A stretch of 7,003 nt of DNA from the NCBI GenBank assembly GCA_027619675.1, contig JAQCHG010000086.1, forward strand, positions 1 to 7,003, read 5' to 3'. The position numbers and the translations under genes were made by a program. This document shows positions 5,227 to 7,003 of this stretch, piece by piece (the stretch's first letter is position 1; each line of letters begins with the position of its first letter). The stretch comes from Cyanobacteriota bacterium (GTDB lineage: Bacteria > Cyanobacteriota > Cyanobacteriia > Phormidesmidales > Phormidesmidaceae). The notes beneath the pieces are model-generated. The model was given only the letters and a program-made list of their open reading frames with translations. It did not search any database and had not been told where the DNA came from.

Positions 5227-5808
5227 CCAAAATTGACCCCTTAGCACTTAGGTGATGCGGGTGTGAAAATGGGGCGCACAGCGTCCATGTTGTCTGTATT
5301 TCTGCGCTGAAATCGGCCAATCCATCCGTGATCTTAGGGGTGCTTACCAACCCCCTAGCGGCTGTCAAGTGGGCCAAAAGGCTTGTCCAGTATGTTCATC
5401 AGGAACATCAACCGTGGGACCCCGCCAGGGAAGCAAGATGGTAGACATGCGGGAACTAGGTCAGCAGTTTTACGGGGGGTGACACCCCTTCAACATCAAC
5501 TCTTTACAAGCCCTTCATACAGGTTTCTGGAGATCGCCTCCCGTAGCCTGCCCCAGTGCGCTACTCGGCAGCGGCGTCAATTGCGACCCACTGGCGCTGT
5601 CGCCCTTTCCCCCCGGCCAAGTTGGAGCCTATTGCCCATCAAGGCCCCAACCAATTGAGAAACCGTCTGCCATCGCTACGGTGGCGTTAGAAACGTTTAC
5701 ACAATTGAGGAAAGGGCGATCGCAGCCCTGTAGTGCTTAGCAGAACCCATGCTTGACTGCTAAGCCGCTACGCGAGTCTGACAGGGTCCTGTTTACCGGA
5801 GATTCCCC
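5227..5808. other. Gene-poor intergenic region between divergent gene groups
   Basis: I see no convincing gene in these 580 bases. An open plus-strand frame at 5383-5658 (91 codons) has no recognisable domain, no hydrophobic segment and no good ribosome binding site. A 14-codon ORF at 5438-5482 (MVDMRELGQQFYGG) has AGGGAAG a few bases upstream and might be a leader peptide or gene remnant. Dyads include ATGTTC-ATCAG-GAACAT (5392-5408) and GGGGTG-A-CACCCC (5476-5488). CAATTGAG occurs twice, at 5652 and 5702. No tRNA cloverleaf, CRISPR repeat or intrinsic terminator was found. Confidence 0.5.
5735..5765 (+). promoter_or_regulatory. 9-bp perfect inverted repeat upstream of the small membrane protein gene
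   Basis: GCTTAGCAG (5735-5743) and CTGCTAAGC (5757-5765) pair perfectly across a 13-base loop, ending 43 bases before the ATG at 5809. There is no T-run, so it is not an intrinsic terminator. A TTGACT within it (5753-5758) resembles a -35 box, but the expected -10 position has no good match. It could be an operator overlapping a promoter or a hairpin in the 5' leader. Confidence 0.4.
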
Positions 5809-5973
5809 ATGCACACCCTTGAATTACGTCCTTGGCGACTCGTTCTATTGTTGAGTGCGGTGCTGTTGGTTACCGCCTATCTCCCCCATCCCCGCCTCGG
5901 CGATCCGTTACCCCAAACCTTGGATAACTTGTTCAAAAGTTGGTCCATCGTGGCCACAGACCCCGTCTCCTAG
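5809..5973 (+). CDS. Small single-span membrane protein, 54 residues, function unknown
   Basis: The ATG at 5809 is preceded by CCGGAG with a 7-base gap, one of the best ribosome binding sites in the window. The product has a short N-terminus with Arg7 and Arg10, a hydrophobic segment RLVLLLSAVLLVTAYL (10-25), and a Pro-rich then amphipathic tail containing LDNLFKSW (38-45). This fits an uncleaved signal anchor or small membrane protein with its tail outside the cytoplasm. I recognise no family. The gene runs in the same direction as the formamidase 149 bases downstream, but that gap holds its own hairpins, so co-transcription is uncertain. The 9-base dyad upstream may control it. Confidence 0.55.
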   Translation: MHTLELRPWRLVLLLSAVLLVTAYLPHPRLGDPLPQTLDNLFKSWSIVATDPVS

Positions 5974-6035
5974 GGGGTGCCCTTCGCCGTAACGGCCACC
6001 ACAGCGTACTCGGAGCAGTTCACTAGCCTGTAGGC

Positions 6036-6096
6036 GATAATTAAGATGCAGCGATCGCCACAGAAACCAGTCCCCATTTCCCAAGACAGTGGGGGA
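6036..6096 (+). promoter_or_regulatory. Possible -10 box and leader hairpin before the formamidase gene
   Basis: GATAAT (6036-6041) is a fair -10 box, 87 bases before the formamidase ATG, without a clear -35 at the usual distance. Between it and the gene, TCCCCA (6071-6076) and TGGGGGA (6090-6096) can form a hairpin ending 26 bases before the ATG. No exact GTA-N8-TAC site is present between 5380 and 6120; the nearest, GTA-N8-TTA at 6030, overlaps the -10 box. Confidence 0.25.
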
Positions 6097-6122
6097 TGTC
6101 GTGATTTCCCGGTTACCTTCCT

Positions 6123-7003
6123 ATGAGTGGACTCGGTGGATTGAACAAAACCCCCAACGGTGTGGTGTTGGGCATGGTGCAGGCCCAATTGCCCAACGTG
6201 GTGACCCCCGCTGATCTGGCGGCCCAAACCCAACGCATCGTTGACATGGTGGGTAAAGCTCGCCGCAACATGCCCACCTTAGATCTGGTGGTGTTCCCCG
6301 AATATTCCCTCCACGGCCTGTCCATGGACACCAACCCCGACATCATGTGTCGCCTGGACGGCCCTGAAGTTACCGCCTTCCGCCAAGCCTGCATCACCCA
6401 CAACATCTGGGGCTGCTTTTCCATCATGGAATACAACCCCAAGGGCAACCCCTATAACAGCGGCATCATTATTGATAATCATGGGGAACTGAAGCTCTAC
6501 TACCGCAAGCTCCATCCCTGGGTACCCGTAGAGCCCTGGGAACCAGGCAACATCGGTATTCCCGTCTGCGAAGGCCCCAACGGCAGCACCCTAGCGCTGA
6601 TCATTTGCCACGACGGCATGTTCCCCGAAATGGCGCGGGAATGTGCCTACAAAGGGGCCGAAATCATGATCCGCACAGCGGGCTACACTGCCCCCATTCG
6701 CCACTCTTGGCGCGTTACCAACCAGGCCAATGCCTTCTGCAACCTGATGGTGACGGCATCTGTGTGCATGTGTGGCAGCGACGGCACCTTTGACTCTATG
6801 GGTGAAGGAATGATCGTCAACTTTGACGGTGAACCGCTCGTGATGGGCAGCCACCGCCCTGACGAAATCATCACCGCCGAGGTGCGCCCCGACTTAGTGC
6901 GGGAAGCCCGCCAATACTGGAGTGTGGAGAACAACATCTACCAGTTTGGCCACCGGGGCTATGTGGCGGTGAAAGGCGGTGCCCAAGATTGCCCCTATTC
7001 CTA
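6123..7003 (+). CDS. amiF: Formamidase (aliphatic amidase AmiF/FmdA type), C-terminus cut by window edge
   Basis: The enzyme hydrolyses formamide to formate and ammonia in the cytoplasm and belongs to the nitrilase/carbon-nitrogen hydrolase superfamily. 293 codons are visible; the family is about 335 residues, so roughly 40 are missing. The start MSGLGGLNKTPNGVV matches the family N-terminus, and an in-frame TGA lies seven codons upstream. The catalytic triad is Glu60 in FPEYS, Lys129 in YYRKLHPW and Cys162 in IICHDGM; Helicobacter pylori AmiF uses Glu60, Lys133 and Cys166, the offset of four coming from a shorter loop. Other hallmarks are GLSMDTNPDIMCRLDGPE, WGCFSIMEYNP, EPWEPG (137-142), MARECAYKGAEIMIRTAGY and ENNIYQFGHRGYVAVKGG. 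The close similarity to formamidases rather than acetamidase AmiE supports the substrate. No Shine-Dalgarno is evident. It probably supplies ammonia as a nitrogen source. Confidence 0.95.
   Translation, partial: MSGLGGLNKTPNGVVLGMVQAQLPNVVTPADLAAQTQRIVDMVGKARRNMPTLDLVVFPEYSLHGLSMDTNPDIMCRLDGPEVTAFRQACITHNIWGCFSIMEYNPKGNPYNSGIIIDNHGELKLYYRKLHPWVPVEPWEPGNIGIPVCEGPNGSTLALIICHDGMFPEMARECAYKGAEIMIRTAGYTAPIRHSWRVTNQANAFCNLMVTASVCMCGSDGTFDSMGEGMIVNFDGEPLVMGSHRPDEIITAEVRPDLVREARQYWSVENNIYQFGHRGYVAVKGGAQDCPYS

Larger units (their letters stand above)
260..6058. repeat. HIP1 octamers (GCGATCGC), 11 copies
   Basis: The palindrome GCGATCGC begins at 260, 658, 1193, 1389, 2475, 3000, 3063, 3638, 5036, 5716 and 6051, about one per 640 bases, where chance would give roughly one per 65 kb at even base composition. 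This over-representation is the highly iterated palindrome of cyanobacteria and is the best single evidence for the source organism. The copies occur both inside and between genes. Confidence 0.95.

Noticed and set aside
5180..5377. Minus-strand 65-codon ORF
   Set aside because: No recognisable domain, no ribosome binding site, and it covers the candidate regulatory site upstream of the PEP-CTERM gene.
5970..6937. Minus-strand ORFs across the formamidase region
   Set aside because: Antisense to a highly conserved enzyme with all catalytic residues.
1..7003. CRISPR array, tRNA/rRNA genes, insertion sequence or prophage genes
   Set aside because: No regularly spaced repeats, cloverleaf, rRNA segment, transposase or phage motifs were seen on either strand.

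Overview
The window looks like chromosomal DNA from a cyanobacterium, probably a GC-rich filamentous or Leptolyngbya-like lineage. The HIP1 octamer GCGATCGC occurs 11 times in 7 kb. Two adjacent genes encode exosortase (PEP-CTERM) substrates of cyanobacterial type, and one intergenic segment resembles interspersed repeats of filamentous cyanobacteria. The genus cannot be fixed from the sequence alone.

Layout: (1) 1-492, minus strand: the N-terminal part of a family 2 glycosyltransferase, cut by the window edge. A possible 39-codon ORF lies upstream and overlaps its start codon as TAATG. (2) 632-2425, minus: an intact lipoprotein substrate-binding protein of the oligopeptide/dipeptide ABC family (SBP_bac_5), with no permease or ATPase gene beside it. 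(3) 2426-2825: a 400-base gene-free stretch with an inverted repeat near the lipoprotein gene, a repeat-like segment, and a strong intrinsic terminator that faces the plus strand although no plus-strand gene lies upstream. That terminator suggests a small RNA of about 120 nt. (4) 2826-3155, minus: a low-complexity protein with an Arg/Gly-rich centre and an acidic tail. (5) 3281-4204, minus: an exosortase-dependent surface protein. (6) 4496-5121, minus: a second PEP-CTERM protein, split by a frameshift near 4800. (7) 5131-5808: a gene-poor stretch holding several inverted repeats and a match to the NtcA consensus. (8) 5809-5973, plus: a 54-residue predicted single-span membrane protein with a good ribosome binding site. 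(9) 6123-7003, plus: the first 293 codons of a formamidase, cut by the window edge.

The left 5.1 kb reads on the minus strand and the right 1.2 kb on the plus strand, with the divergence point in the gene-poor 5131-5808 region. The two exosortase substrates, and perhaps the glycosyltransferase, fit a cell-surface or extracellular-matrix theme. The peptide-binding lipoprotein and formamidase fit uptake or salvage of organic nitrogen. These links are inferences from proximity. No complete multi-gene novel system is visible. The observations most worth checking are the orphan plus-strand terminator and its candidate small RNA, the frameshifted PEP-CTERM gene, the 54-residue membrane protein, and the dyads upstream of the two PEP-CTERM genes.
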